Both the position numbers and the translations under genes were made by a program. From positions 1,364,001-1,428,000 of the forward strand of contig JAJQJQ010000047.1 of the NCBI GenBank assembly GCA_028622995.1: DNA of 64,000 nt. Direction: 5' to 3'. Shown here piece after piece: positions 26,701 to 35,373 of this stretch (position 1 is its first letter; every line of letters begins with the position of its first letter). The notes under the pieces are model-generated. The model did not search any database. It worked only from the letters and a program-made list of their open reading frames with translations, and was not told the origin of the DNA. The stretch is from Panagrolaimus kolymaensis (lineage: Eukaryota; Nematoda; Chromadorea; Rhabditida; Panagrolaimidae).

Positions 26701-28600
26701 AGTTTTGGATATCGTTGTTTTCAATTCACTAAAATCATTATTGAATCACAAAAATAAAGCATACTATAAAAACTAACCTTTGCTTTGTAACATTTGTTTT
26801 ATCTTCTTCAGATGAATTTGATTGATCAGGTGGGGGCACTTAAAATTATAATATGTAGTAATAACCTCAGCAAAGTTTTTAAAAAAGGCACAAAAAAATA
26901 TTATAATATAAAAGCCATTTTTTCTAAAAATCGCACTTGGTTTAGGATTTCAAAAAAAAATAAATTTCGTAAATTGACTTTTGTTCAATCCCCCTTAGGT
27001 TTTCGGGGTCGCTGATCACGAATCTGACCTTAGTTTAATTGGTCTCATAGCGAAAAACACTAGATCCAGAGGTCTCCAAACGAAAAGTCAACTTTTTTTT
27101 AAGATGCTTTTTTTAAAAAGTGTTTACATGGAAAAATAGTAAAAAATACGCTGATTATTTTCGTAATTGATGTCGATAATAGAAGTATAGGCACAAATGG
27201 GTCAAAAGTCCATTTTAACAAAAAATTCAATGTTTCGCTTTGAAAAAATCGAAATCTGCGGCCGCGTGATTGCCATTTGAAGACATATTCGGATTCCTCA
27301 TGAAATTTCACCCTAGAAAAAGGGAATTTTAAGAAAAAAAAGCGGGACACCTTGAATACCATGACTCTATGAATGAGTTACAGCAACATGAGGTATAAGA
27401 ACAAGTAATGAATAAACACATGTGAAAAATACAAGCTCTTTACTAAAAACGTAGAAAAAATTATTTAATGATTTTACAAATCGATAAAATTTCATGATGT
27501 TATGCTTTTCGATTTTTCCCACATTTTTAAAGTTTAATACTAAGAAATAATGGTCAAAAAATCCAAAATTCTCAAAATGAGGTATTTATTTTTGAAACCC
27601 ATCATTTCTAGACCTAATTTGGGTCGTAGAAACCGAATTTGATAACAGTTTCTAAGGTTGACAATATCAAAATTGAGTTATAGCATTGCCAAAAATTTGC
27701 ATATTTAAAAAATTCATAACTCAATAACCAGCTTATGATATATTTTTTTAATTGTCAAATTCGGTTTCTACGACCGAAATTAGGTCTAGAAATGATGGGT
27801 TTCAAAAATAAATACCTCATTTTGAGAATTTTGGATTTTTTGACCATTATTTCTTAGTATTAAACTTTAAAAATGTGGGAAAAATCGAAAAGCATAACAT
27901 CATGAAGTTTTATCGATTTGTAAAATCATTAAATAATTTTTTCTACGTTTTTAGTAAAGAGCTTGTATTTTTCACATGTGTTTATTCATTACTTGTTCTT
28001 ATACCTCATGTTGCTGTAACTCATTCATAGAGTCATGGTATTCAAGGTGTCCCGCTTTTTTTTCTTAAAATTCCCTTTTTCTAGGGTGAAATTTCATGAG
28101 GAATCCGAATATGTCTTCAAATGGCAATCACGCGGCCGCAGATTTCGATTTTTTCAAAGCGAAACATTGAATTTTTTGTTAAAATGGACTTTTGACCCAT
28201 TTGTGCCTATACTTCTATTATCGACATCAATTACGAAAATAATCAGCGTATTTTTTACTATTTTTCCATGTAAACACTTTTTAAAAAAAGCATCTTAAAA
28301 AAAAGTTGACTTTTCGTTTGGAGACCTCTGGATCTAGTGTTTTTCGCTATGAGACCAATTAAACTAAGGTCAGATTCGTGATCAGCGACCCCGAAAACCT
28401 AAGGGGGATTGAACAAAAGTCAATTTACGAAATTTATTTTTTTTTGAAATCCCAAAATCGTTTGAAAAAGTGCGATTCTTACAAAAAATGGCTTATAACT
28501 CACCAAAAGGTTTTTTAGCTTTCCGATTTACTTGTTCATTTCCAGCATCACCAGCAGGCCCTCCAATTAACCTTTTCTTACTTCTTGTTGAATACGACAT
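23772..28600 (-). CDS. SRPK-like serine/threonine protein kinase, 12 exons
   Basis: Exons (minus order, one boundary about +/-1): 28600-28504, 26838-26778, 26728-26561, 26516-26378, 26088-25606, 25554-25447, 25396-24787, 24740-24641, 24438-24353, 24258-23995, 23919-23870, 23822-23772. All phases join, giving about 738 aa. The kinase domain starts near residue 115 with the glycine loop GYGGFSVVW, the ATP lysine in FKVAKIF, the catalytic loop VIHSDIKPNNI, a charged spacer of about 70 residues, then LIDFGNAM and TGTYGFRPPEY. HSD for HRD, FGNAM (SRPKs have LGNAC) and a spacer inside the kinase domain resemble the SR-protein kinase group, but RPPE and the C-terminal tail (KxGYKYCNEW region, acidic stretch) are divergent. 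Active kinase residues are kept. An acceptor-like TTTTTAG lies 26 nt before the ATG and may be a trans-splice site. Intron 1 holds a fold-back element. Substrate unknown. Confidence 0.85.
26150..26310. other. GC-richer insert in kinase intron 4
   Basis: Between the exons ending at 26378 and starting at 26088, about 160 bp differ from the AT-rich surroundings, with G-runs such as TAGGGTGGGGGGTAACAC. No reading frame continues either neighbouring exon. It could be a remnant of an insertion or a structured intronic element. No inverted or direct terminal repeats were recognised. Confidence 0.4.
26912..28495. mobile_element. 1.58-kb fold-back element in kinase intron 1
   Basis: Two inverted arms of about 735 bp (26912-27645 and 27750-28495) are almost identical around a loop of about 105 bp. 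The inner two thirds match nearly base for base; one mismatch is seen near 27493/27905. The outer tip is less alike, with a small gap in the left arm near 26938. An 87-codon open frame is present identically in both arms (27099-27362 minus, 28035-28298 plus), as any perfect inverted repeat would give; it resembles no protein I know. The right tip ends about 8 bp from the exon 1 donor. No clear target-site duplication was found. It is spliced out with the intron, since the flanking exon phases join. Confidence 0.9.
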
Positions 28601-28753
28601 TCCAAGAAAAGCTGTCGATTTTATCCTAAAAATATAAAAATAAACTCCAAATACATTTTACTTTTGGCATACAAAATATAAAAACGCGCAACGATAACAA
28701 AGAATGTGTATGTACAGATAAAATTTTATCGATATAATATTTTTAGTATGAAA

Positions 28754-29446
28754 ACTTACAAGGGAACGTTCAGACATGCTTTTTTATTTTCGAGGTTCTG
28801 TTTTACTCAAAATGTTCTTTAGCATCATAGAAAGCATATGACAGAGTCTTAGAGGCCAATGGAAGACGGATCCAAAGTTACAGGCCTTCAAAGATCCTAA
28901 TTTTTGATGGTAAGTTAATGTCATTTGCTAAAGCAAGTTCCTATTAGTTGTGATTGTGGTGTAGGCGTTGAAGGCGGAGTGTTCATGCGATAGAGGTCGT
29001 ATGTTCGATTCCCCTTTGTAATTTTGCTTTTTTTAACAACTTCTGGAATTATAAAGTAAAGGTAATTTTTATAAACTCTTTTTTTCTTATTGTTTTTACA
29101 TTTATATCTTCATCTTTAATAATGATTAAAATAATTTGCTGTCGTGAAAGATTTTGGTATGTGACGGTTACTTATTTTTTTAATAAAAGTCCATGAACAA
29201 TTAATTGTTTATAAATTTAAGAAAAAATTCTAAAATGGTCTAAAAAATATAAAATAAACATTCCTCTATTTTTTTGGTAACATTTCCGTAGCAAACTCGT
29301 GGGCCAGAATTCTTTGATTATTCAATAATAGCAGAAGATGCTAAAAAAATCATAATTTTCAAAATCCTTTATTTTACACAAATCTTTCACGACAGCAAAT
29401 TATTTTAATCATCATTAAAGATGAAGATGAACGTTCCCTTGTTAGT
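28754..29446. mobile_element. Inverted-repeat element (~690 bp) with tRNA-like boxes
   Basis: Outer inverted repeats ACTWACAAGGGAACGTTCA lie at 28754-28772 and 29428-29446, one mismatch in 19. A second, inner inverted repeat of 48 bp (29106-29153 and 29381-29428) has one mismatch and abuts the right outer repeat. The interior contains TAGGCGTTGAAGG near 28962 (A-box-like) and GTTCGATTCCC near 29003 (B-box-like). A foldable tRNA is not evident because the T-stem does not pair. This may be a non-autonomous transposon with a tRNA-derived insert. No coding sequence is seen inside. Confidence 0.6.
28940..29020 (+). ncRNA. tRNA-like / SINE-like segment (degenerate)
   Basis: The spacing of an A-box-like TAGGCGTTGAAGG and a B-box-like GTTCGATTCCC fits an internal RNA polymerase III promoter, and GGTCGTATGTTCGATTCCCC looks like a T arm. 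The T stem and acceptor stem do not pair, so a functional tRNA is unlikely. It is better seen as a tRNA-derived relic. Confidence 0.3.
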
Positions 29447-29572
29447 AAATATTTGGTTTCAATATGGAGGAATTTAACGATTTGGAAATATAAAGGGAAA
29501 AATCTATCATCCGAAAGAAAAAAATCTAAGTAATTATAGTCACGGGTTTGTAAATTCAAGCATCGAACAGAT

Positions 29573-29660
29573 GGAAGAAGAAAAACCATTACAGCTAAAA
29601 AAAACTTTGATTTTGTAACAAAATCAAAGTTTTTTTAGCTGCAATGGTTTTTCTTCTTCC
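29573..29660. repeat. 88-bp near-perfect palindrome
   Basis: GGAAGAAGAAAAACCATT begins the left arm and its reverse complement ends the right arm. The arms are about 43 bp with one mismatch (ACAGCT versus GCAGCT) and one single-base length difference in an A/T run, and almost no loop. It could form a cruciform, or a long RNA hairpin if transcribed. It lies about 1.5 kb upstream of the GPCR exon and about 1 kb upstream of the kinase start. Confidence 0.85.
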
Positions 29661-31123
29661 CTCTACTCTAGGATTGTGCAGCGGTTTTTTCAAACTCGCT
29701 AGATTTTGATGATTTTGGTCTCAAATGATACGTTAGCCCAAGTGAAATAACTTTTGAATTAACAAAATATCCAATGTTATCTAAAATATAAATGAAAAAC
29801 GCCATTCAAATTTCCAAAGATAATATTTTTTACGTGGTTTAGGCGATTATTGTATAACAACTTAAATTAAAAATAACATATTCGGAATCTAAGAATGAAA
29901 AAAATGTTTTAACGAGATGCCTAACTTGAAAAATAAGTGAAAATAAAATAAAGCATCTTTTAGAAAATAGTTTTTTCTTTTCAAAACGCATAGTTGTTGC
30001 TTTGGGAGTTTTGTGAATTTATTTATATAGGTGTGTGCCGTGTACATTTCTAATCAGCTTTTCATATTTCCAACTTTAAGAATAGCATCCATTTAAAAAG
30101 TTTGATAATTTTAAGTTATTAACAATTTTAATTAAGTTTGATGCTTTTGATTTATGTTTTTACGAAATCTGTTAATTGTGCGTTCTTTGAAATTTACATA
30201 ACTAGCAAAAACTAACAACAAGTGTGCACCTTTTTTTTATCGAGACTTACTTCAATACTTTACTTTTCTTTCGTTTATTTCTTGCTTTCTTTTTTATGGG
30301 GCTTACCTTATTGCCAGTCTTACTGTAAAAGTATAGTATTTTCTGGTGCCAGCTTTTAATTGGGCATCGAATTTTTAACCCCATATCTTTCTTACTTTTT
30401 TCCCCATTTTAATGCATTAACAATTCTTTAATTTTAAGTAATTAATTCACACGGCTATGTTTCATTATATTAAAAAAGAAAAAGAAAACACCACTTCCAC
30501 CCTCTTCGATGGTCGCTGGTTTTTTCTGGTGTTTGCAATTGTTGTTTTTAAACTCATTTTTTCTTTTATTTCTCTGAAACGAAATTAAATGTGCGAGAAT
30601 TATATTTTTTTCTTCTTCCATATGATTGACATTCATTTATATAATATATGAAAAAACAGAAGCAGCGCCTGGGCCATTTTTCATTGTAACGTTTAGAATG
30701 GCGGATAATTTGCCTTCAAAAGAAGGCTGTTGTTTTCTATGTTGTCAAAGCTCTTCCAACAACAACAACGATGCCATCGTCATCGTCATATAATTATCAT
30801 AATACGGAAGCCGTTTATCAAATAAAAATGTGGGCCTAAAAAGGGTTTTGTTTTCTTTTGTTTTTTATGAGAAAATCGATGAATTTAAAAAGTGTTTTCT
30901 TGTTTATCTCTAAAAAGTTTTACCTTGTTTTTCATTTTTCAACTGTTTTGTTTTTTCATTTTAGGCAAACATCTGTAATTTTTAATGCTCCTTTTTTTCT
31001 TTTCTTTTTTTAAAAGCTTTAACAAGTTCTTAAAATATTTCTTTAAAACTCGCCACGAGTAAAAATTATTTTTTGTTGTTCATTTCTTAAAAATTAATAT
31101 TATATTTCTCAATTATTTTCCAG
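29661..31123. other. Intergenic region upstream of GPCR exon
   Basis: AT-rich DNA with long T and A runs and no gene I can support. An acceptor-like TTATTTTCCAG ends at 31123 directly before CAATG of the GPCR exon, so either a trans-splice site or a 5' UTR intron is likely here. Confidence 0.6.
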
Positions 31124-31125
31124 CA

Positions 31126-31471
31126 ATGCAAACCTTTATAACGACGTCAGCTTTATCGTTGCTACCTAATTGTACCTGTGACGGCACTCCCGAATCCATT
31201 ATACTTTCAAACTTTATTTTAATTATCTTTATTTTACCTATTTTAGCATTAAGTGGATTTATATTTAATATTATTTCATTAATTATTTTTGTTAAACAAT
31301 GTATTGTATTTAAATCTGCGCCATGTGTTTACCTCGTTGCTTTAGCTATTTCTGATTGTGGTGTTTGTTTAAGCGGGTTAATGTTGAGGAGTGTGGATTC
31401 CTTTCGAACATATAGCCCAATAATAAATTATTTTTGGAGTCCTATGATTCGTCCTCTTTTATGTTTTTATG
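31126..31471 (+). CDS. Rhodopsin-type GPCR, first coding exon only
   Basis: About 115 residues to a donor GTAAAA after FYG. The N-terminus has a short Cys-containing stretch (NCTCDG), then TM1 (FILIIFILPILALSGFIFNI), a short loop with lysines, TM2 (YLVALAISDCGVCLSGLML, with the LAxxD-type motif of family A GPCRs) and the start of an extracellular loop. The style resembles nematode peptide-receptor-like GPCRs, but the subfamily is not determined. The start was chosen because the acceptor-like TTTTCCAG sits 2 nt before the ATG. No TM3-TM7 exons follow: from about 31530 the DNA is the duplicated module of the neighbouring cluster. The gene is probably truncated or its rest is displaced. Confidence 0.6.
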
Positions 31472-31529
31472 GTAAAACTTTTATTAAAACGTCCTCCTTC
31501 TTTCCGTTGCGGTATCGTGGCGGTTAGTT

Positions 31530-31900
31530 ATATGTATATTAAACTAGAAAAAACATCTTCTTTTTTTGGTTTATTTTACACTGTAGCCTTCCTTCAATGC
31601 ATTTTTTCTTTTTTTTTCTTTTTTTTGGCATTTTCGTTTTAAAAATTGTTTAAAAATAATATTGATTGGAAGAAAAAGAGTGCTTATTCGTTTTTTTTCG
31701 GGTCGATGTCGTCCGCCAAACATTTTTTTTTTCGTTTGCAATGCAATCAATGTACCGAAAATCAATATCTTCATTTTAATAATTTTTTTATAATTTTTGA
31801 AAGTGTTGTTTTAAAGGAAAAGTAGGAAGAATGGTTTTGAATATTTTATTTATTTTTTTTATAATTATTTTGTTTAATAAGTTTTATTGATGTAAAGTAG
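31530..31900 (+). repeat. Duplicated upstream module, copy 1
   Basis: This segment (AATATTGATTGGAAGAAAAA, then TTTTCGGGTCGATGTCGTCCG and TTTTTGAAAGTGTTGTTT) recurs at 41490-41930 and 43540-43870. The GTATATTAAACTAGAAAAAA at its start also recurs near 38650. It holds no gene and seems to be an upstream or intergenic module carried along during local duplication. Confidence 0.7.
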
Positions 31901-31904
31901 CTTT

Positions 31905-32183
31905 TTAAATACTCGTGGATCGGAACATGAATTAAAAGAACTATTTATATATAAATTTCTGGATTTAACCAAATTTGGACCTAATGTTCAATTCGTGTTT
32001 CTGAGGCCTGAAACAGGGACAAAAACCGCCACATATATAGCAACAGAATGGAGAACTGATTTCATTAATCTTGCGAATTTTATAGAAAAAAATAAAGATA
32101 TTAATATAGAACCTTTAATTCAACTTGTTTTACTTCATGTGTTGTTTGAAATCAAAGATTTTCATCAACACAATGTTGATTAG
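31905..32183 (+). pseudogene. Orphan exon of the UBL/kinase-like family
   Basis: An open stretch of about 90 codons matches exon 4 of the full genes: KELFIYKFLDL, GPNVQFVF, TYIATEWRTDFINLANF, LIQLVLLHVLFEIKDFHQHN. It ends with TAG where the full genes have the donor after NVG, and the start of their intron (GCAAAAATATAATTCATTCA) follows. Earlier and later exons of the family are absent, and the next feature is a gene on the other strand. The kinase-fold region (helix C to catalytic loop D-F-H-Q-H-N) is present but incomplete, so this is a gene relic. Confidence 0.75.
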
Positions 32184-32466
32184 TTTTTAGCAAAAATATA
32201 ATTCATTCATTTGATAAAGTTTCACGTTTTTTTATTAACTACAGAGTATCCAATCACTTTGTTTAAAACGTCTATTTAACCTTTTCTTGAACGAGAGTTT
32301 AATTAACCCAACAAAATTATAAAGATTTTTTAAACTATGAACATTTTTAATTTATCACTCAAAAAGTGTTCAAAGTAAAGCTTGCAAATAAAAAAAAAGT
32401 AAAAGTTGTTAAAAAAAACTTTTAGTATTACATATTTCAAAACAGAGCTGGGTTCAAATCAATTTT

Positions 32467-32986
32467 TTAAACATTTAATGGAACATTTCGAGTTTGCTCC
32501 ATTTTTTGTTCTTGAAGAAATTGAAAACATTTATAAGCAATGGTCAGGAACCAAATGCTAAAGCCAAGTTTTAAAATTCCAGCAATTCCCATGGTGATGA
32601 GAATTATTTTGAAAGCTTTTTCAGTTTCCGCAGAACCACCCGAATTTGGTATGGAGAGGATTAAATAAAGAAAGCTGCCAAAGAAAAATAACATATCAAC
32701 GACCTAAATTTTTTTAAATTTTATCGAATATTTTCAAAAAAAGAAATTTACTTACAACTGCAACGAAATATGGATACATATACTTTGGCTCAATTTTTTT
32801 GATGGCAAGGAAAGGCATATAAAGGCATGAACCAATAATAGCTGCCCAAACTAAGCCAATATGAAAGTTGCTTAGACCATTTAAAATACAAATAGCCAAA
32901 TTAATTCCACAAATAATTTTAATTCCTTTTGTTACATGGCAGCCACAACAGCATAGATATTTCGGATCATCATAATTTAGGGGCAT
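32467..32986 (-). CDS. Four-TM small membrane protein, copy 1
   Basis: Two exons, 32986-32756 and 32703-32467, joined in frame by a 52-nt intron (GTAAGT...AAATTTAG), give about 152 aa. The N-terminus MPLNYDDPKYLCCCGCHVTK carries a CCCGC cluster. Four hydrophobic segments follow: IKIICGINLAICIL, IGLVWAAIIGSCLYMPFL, the YPYFVAVVVDMLFFFGSFLYLIL region, and IILITMGIAGILKLGFSIWFL. The C-terminus ends in QEQKMEQTRNVPLNV. The layout resembles nematode LAPTM4-like/DUF7027 tetraspan proteins of endolysosomal membranes; that assignment is by pattern only. A second copy at 42418-42933 is about 90% identical in protein. It lies convergent to the orphan UBL/kinase exon. Confidence 0.8.
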
Positions 32987-32999
32987 TTTTTGAAATTTG

Positions 33000-33970
33000 A
33001 AGCGATACAGAGCCTAATTTTATTATAGAAAAAAATTGAATATAAATTTTTGTAGAATATGGAGTATTTATACCTATAAAATATGCATCTTCCCTCTTTT
33101 TCTTATCTTCACATAATTAATCATAATATCAAATTAAGTGACTCACATGACCACTAATGTTAAAGCTCTATGACTTGTCGGAAGTTTGATAAGAGTTCTC
33201 TTTGCTTTTTGTTATGTGATTCAAGTAATAATTTATAAATTTCTGAGCTAAGAAAAAAATTGTATACTTTATAAAAATATTATTTTTGTTGATTGAGTGT
33301 AATAACTTCAAACTTTAATGTATTTAGATATAAGTTTATGGTACACATACTGGAAAAATAAAAAGATGCAAAGATGCAAGTAAGGTAAAAATCAAATGAC
33401 TAAAAAATTAAAGCAAGTAAATACATAAAACACTTTCTTAAGCTTTCGACATTTTACTTGGCATTTCAAAGAATAAAAATGTTCATAATATAAGACTTAA
33501 AAAATCAAAATCAAAGACGATATCTTTACAATCAAAAAATAAAAAATATCTGTAAATCAGCACGCAAAAAAAAAAATACAAATTTCTTTAACATTCAAGA
33601 AATCATGAAGAAAAAAATTCAACTTTGGCATTAAAAAATCAGAAGAGAGATTTGGTTAGTAAATATCTTGATGCGTAATATCCAAATTTAGTTTCAGAAA
33701 ATTAATAAGTGTACAAAACTCTTAATTTTATAACTTTCAAAACATTTCCAAAAAGAATACAATAATACATTAAAAAAGGTAGTTCCACAAATTTTTGCAA
33801 TTGCTAAATTTTTTTGGAGAAAAATATTAAAAATCGAAATGCATAAATAAAAGTTCCGTCAGAATTATAATTTTGAGTAAATCTATCAATGGAAAAATAA
33901 TTTTTAAGTGATATGTTTTTTGTTGTTTTTTTGGTTGCTGATGAATATATTTTTTTAAATTAAACTTTTT
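33000..33970. repeat. Copy of the FGD gene's 3' flank
   Basis: From about 33340 the sequence follows, with many changes, 48240-48880: CATACTGGAAAAATAAAAAG, TATCTGTAAATCAGCACG, TTTGGCATTA, TAATATCCAAATTTA and AAGTGATATGTTTTTTGTTG appear in the same order. The first part of this block (CATACTGGAAAAATAAAAAGATGCAAAG) also occurs at about 40948. No gene is seen in it. Confidence 0.7.
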
Positions 33971-34053
33971 TCATGCACTTTTCCTTTGATCTTCAGATGG
34001 AAGTTGAGCATTTGCAGATAAAATGAGAGCTGCAGTCCATTCAGCATGTTCAC
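33971..34053 (-). pseudogene. Fragment of FGD-type RhoGEF, last exon
   Basis: The minus strand reads EHAEWTAALILSANAQL followed by the same final residues and stop as the last exon of the intact gene at 48883. One residue differs (T for M). Upstream of the EHAEW position the similarity ends abruptly, so this is a truncated copy of the gene's 3' end within the duplication cluster. Confidence 0.85.
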
Positions 34054-34215
34054 AAATTCGCCAGTGACACATACACATTTGTACTTTATAAGAGTATTTC
34101 TAAAATTTTATCTCTAATAATTCTAAAAGGTTATTTGCGTCTCAATTATTTATTTTTTTTTGTTTGTCAATTTATTCCTTTCCATCTTTTGCCCTTTCCT
34201 TTTTTAAATATCAAA

Positions 34216-34395
34216 ATGGATATTTTACGAGACTTTTTTATTCATTTATTTTTTTGGTTAACTAGAATTATCCTTTTTGTTATTGAAGCAGTCGTTGTTT
34301 TTCTATTTTATGTTAAAAAAATAAACAGCTTTAATATTTTCGAAATTGTAATAACTGTGGTTTTAGAACTATTAGAGAAAGCGACTGTTTTATAA
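34216..34395 (+). CDS. Possible 59-aa single-TM peptide (weak)
   Basis: An ATG at 34216 opens MDILRDFFIHLFFWLTRI followed by a hydrophobic segment and a short charged loop, ending in LLEKATVL. The last part (CGAAATTGTAATAACT...GCGACTGTTTTATAAG) is also present at 44318-44373, where the upstream sequence is unrelated. Composition bias toward T may explain the frame. It is listed only because the stop and final codons are shared by both duplicates. Confidence 0.2.
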   Translation: MDILRDFFIHLFFWLTRIILFVIEAVVVFLFYVKKINSFNIFEIVITVVLELLEKATVL

Positions 34396-35370
34396 GTTTA
34401 TTCCAAAACTGAACTGAAGAAAAATACAAAAATATACAAAAAGAGACACATCTTCAAGATCCGCCTTTAAAACGATACTTGAGTTTGAATGCCAAATGGC
34501 ACAATCAGAAATCAGATTAGAGAGTTTGGAGTGGAAAGGAATTTGAGCCGTTGGCCAGATGAGCAAGCTCAAGTGTTTTTGTGCTTGTTCAACTTTGCCG
34601 CTCTCAAATTCCTTCGCCGTTAAGATTTACGATTAAACAAAGATTAAAGAAAATAAAAATAGATAAAGCAACGGAATATAGTAATCCAAGTTACTACAGA
34701 AATCAAAGCCCGTGATTGGCGCAACTTTTCTGGTTTTTTTTCTTTTTTTATAATGATTCACTAAAGTCACAATTTCTTCCCAAGTCCTTATGTAAAATGC
34801 AGGGATTGCATATGTCAGCAACTAAAGAATCATCGGTTACTGATTTGTTTTTTCGATTATGGATTCGTTTTAGTTTAATTTAAAATTTTTAATATCCATA
34901 ATTATTGTTAATTTTTCTTTGCCTATTTTCTCAAACTTCCTATTTTATCTTAGGAAAAGCATTTTCCCTGTGCAGTATTCATAGCTAATTTTTTATGGTT
35001 AACTTCCAGTTTCATTGCTTTAATAAAAATCCTGCAAATCAAAATCTTCTTGCATTATGTATTATATTTCCCCTCTTTTTTTAAATGTTTTGTAAAACTT
35101 TTTCTATGAGTTCTTCCCGTCTCTCGTGGCGGCGTCGTGGTGATCGATGATTAGGGATGACTTCAAATTACTCGTTGCAAAAAATTTTTTTCCGTTTTGA
35201 GGTTAACGAGTTAAAATTAAATTTTTTGACCCTTTTTTTCTATTTTTTCTCAAATCGTTTATTGTACAAATTTTATTTTTGGCAACGGTTGAATATTACC
35301 AAAGTTTAAATCCGTGATTTTTTTGCAAAAATAATATGAGTTTTATACATTTACTATTTTAATTTTAGGA
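34396..35370. repeat. Upstream part of duplicated block, copy A
   Basis: Matches 44376-45420 with small indels. It contains short decayed reading frames (HLQDPPLKRYL and WHNQKSD then a stop), also present in the other copy, which may be relics of an exon. The segment TCTCGTGGCGGCGTCGTGGTG at 35121 is the empty site of the 95-bp insertion found in the other copy. It probably contains the promoter of the gene starting at 35374. Confidence 0.6.
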
Positions 35371-35373
35371 AAA

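Noticed and set aside
27099..28298. Identical 87-codon frames on both strands as genes
   Set aside because: They are the same sequence in the two arms of the fold-back element. No recognisable domain, and they fall inside a spliced intron.
28950..29020. Functional tRNA gene
   Set aside because: A- and B-box-like motifs are present, but the T and acceptor stems do not pair.
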